A stretch of DNA of 64,000 nucleotides from positions 124,001 to 188,000 of the forward strand of contig NZ_CP017326.1 in NCBI RefSeq assembly GCF_001761545.1, in the 5' to 3' direction. The position numbers were made by a program, and so were the translations under genes. Of this stretch, positions 63,891 to 64,000 are shown piece after piece; position 1 is the first letter of the stretch; each line of letters begins with the position of its first letter. The notes beneath the pieces were generated by a model, which saw nothing but the letters and a program-made list of their open reading frames with translations, was not told the DNA's origin and ran no database searches. Source of the stretch: Weissella soli (GTDB lineage Bacteria > Bacillota > Bacilli > Lactobacillales > Lactobacillaceae).

Positions 63891-63930
63891 CTGCTGGAGA
63901 AACTAAAAAGCGATTTATCAATCGTACTAA

Positions 63931-63959
63931 TTGAAAAATGTTGCGAAAAAAGCTATCAT
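63931..63959 (+). promoter_or_regulatory. Promoter of a gene beyond the window edge
   Basis: TTGAAA and TATCAT are separated by 17 bases, with transcription starting near 63966. No coding start is visible in the remaining bases; in many Firmicutes prs follows glmU. Confidence 0.6.
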
Positions 63960-64000
63960 AGTAAGTAATGAACTAACAAGTAAACACGAGCTGTTTAATG

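Overview
The window reads as one continuous, gene-dense chromosomal segment of a low-to-mid GC Gram-positive lactic acid bacterium. The best fit is the Leuconostocaceae branch of Lactobacillales, most likely Weissella; this genus call is inference from gene content (zwf, adhE, D-lactate dehydrogenase, RexAB nuclease, a stand-alone ribB, an acpS-alr fusion) and was not checked by a search. No rRNA, tRNA, insertion sequence, prophage or CRISPR array is visible. No gene appears frameshifted; only the first gene is truncated, by the window edge.

Layout. 1-1.2 kb: end of pncB plus nadE (NAD salvage). 1.4-5.9 kb: cysS, mrnC, rlmB, a SigH/ComX-like sigma factor, rpmG, secE, nusG, in the classical Firmicutes order. 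6-13.5 kb: rplK-rplA and rplJ-rplL, separated by a redox cassette: a T-box leader with a predicted Met specifier in front of a free-methionine-sulfoxide-reductase homologue, a glutathione-reductase-like flavoprotein, an aldo/keto reductase and a small poly-Ser surface protein. A two-domain MsrA follows. 13.5-19.1 kb: a cellobiose/beta-glucoside PTS island (two GH1 phospho-beta-glucosidases, EIIC, EIIB, EIIA) with a cre site at each transcription unit. 19.1-22 kb: ribB (minus), the AcpS-Alr fusion and an apparently orphan MazF toxin. 22-25.4 kb: niaR-niaP (minus) with NiaR-type operators, then a second glutathione-reductase-like flavoprotein.

25.5-37.6 kb: helD, trpS, ppx, D-LDH, a secreted OppA-like protein, GntP permease and bifunctional AdhE. 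37.7-42.1 kb: two RNA-modification genes, an HD-domain protein, an HxlR regulator and tandem SseB-like genes. 42.2-46.5 kb: a 41-residue membrane peptide gene, two TerC paralogues and an NDH-2 with an added membrane domain. 46.6-56.8 kb: PepV-like dipeptidase, rexB-rexA and adhP with Rex-type operators. 56.8-64 kb: an MFS exporter, glpK, zwf, purR with PurBoxes, glmU, and a promoter for a gene beyond the edge.

How it fits together. The metabolic genes describe heterolactic fermentation: zwf feeds the phosphoketolase route; AdhE, AdhP, D-LDH and NDH-2 reoxidise NADH; GntP, GlpK and the PTS bring in carbon under CcpA control; pncB, nadE and NiaR/NiaP supply NAD from niacin. The most unusual items are the T-box-controlled single-cysteine fRMsr homologue, the AcpS-Alr fusion, the immunity-like-domain/MsrA fusion, two disulfide-reductase paralogues lacking the usual His-Glu pair, three RNA-enzyme genes with a -10 box almost touching the ATG, and phased repeats upstream of ribB and the PTS EIIC gene.
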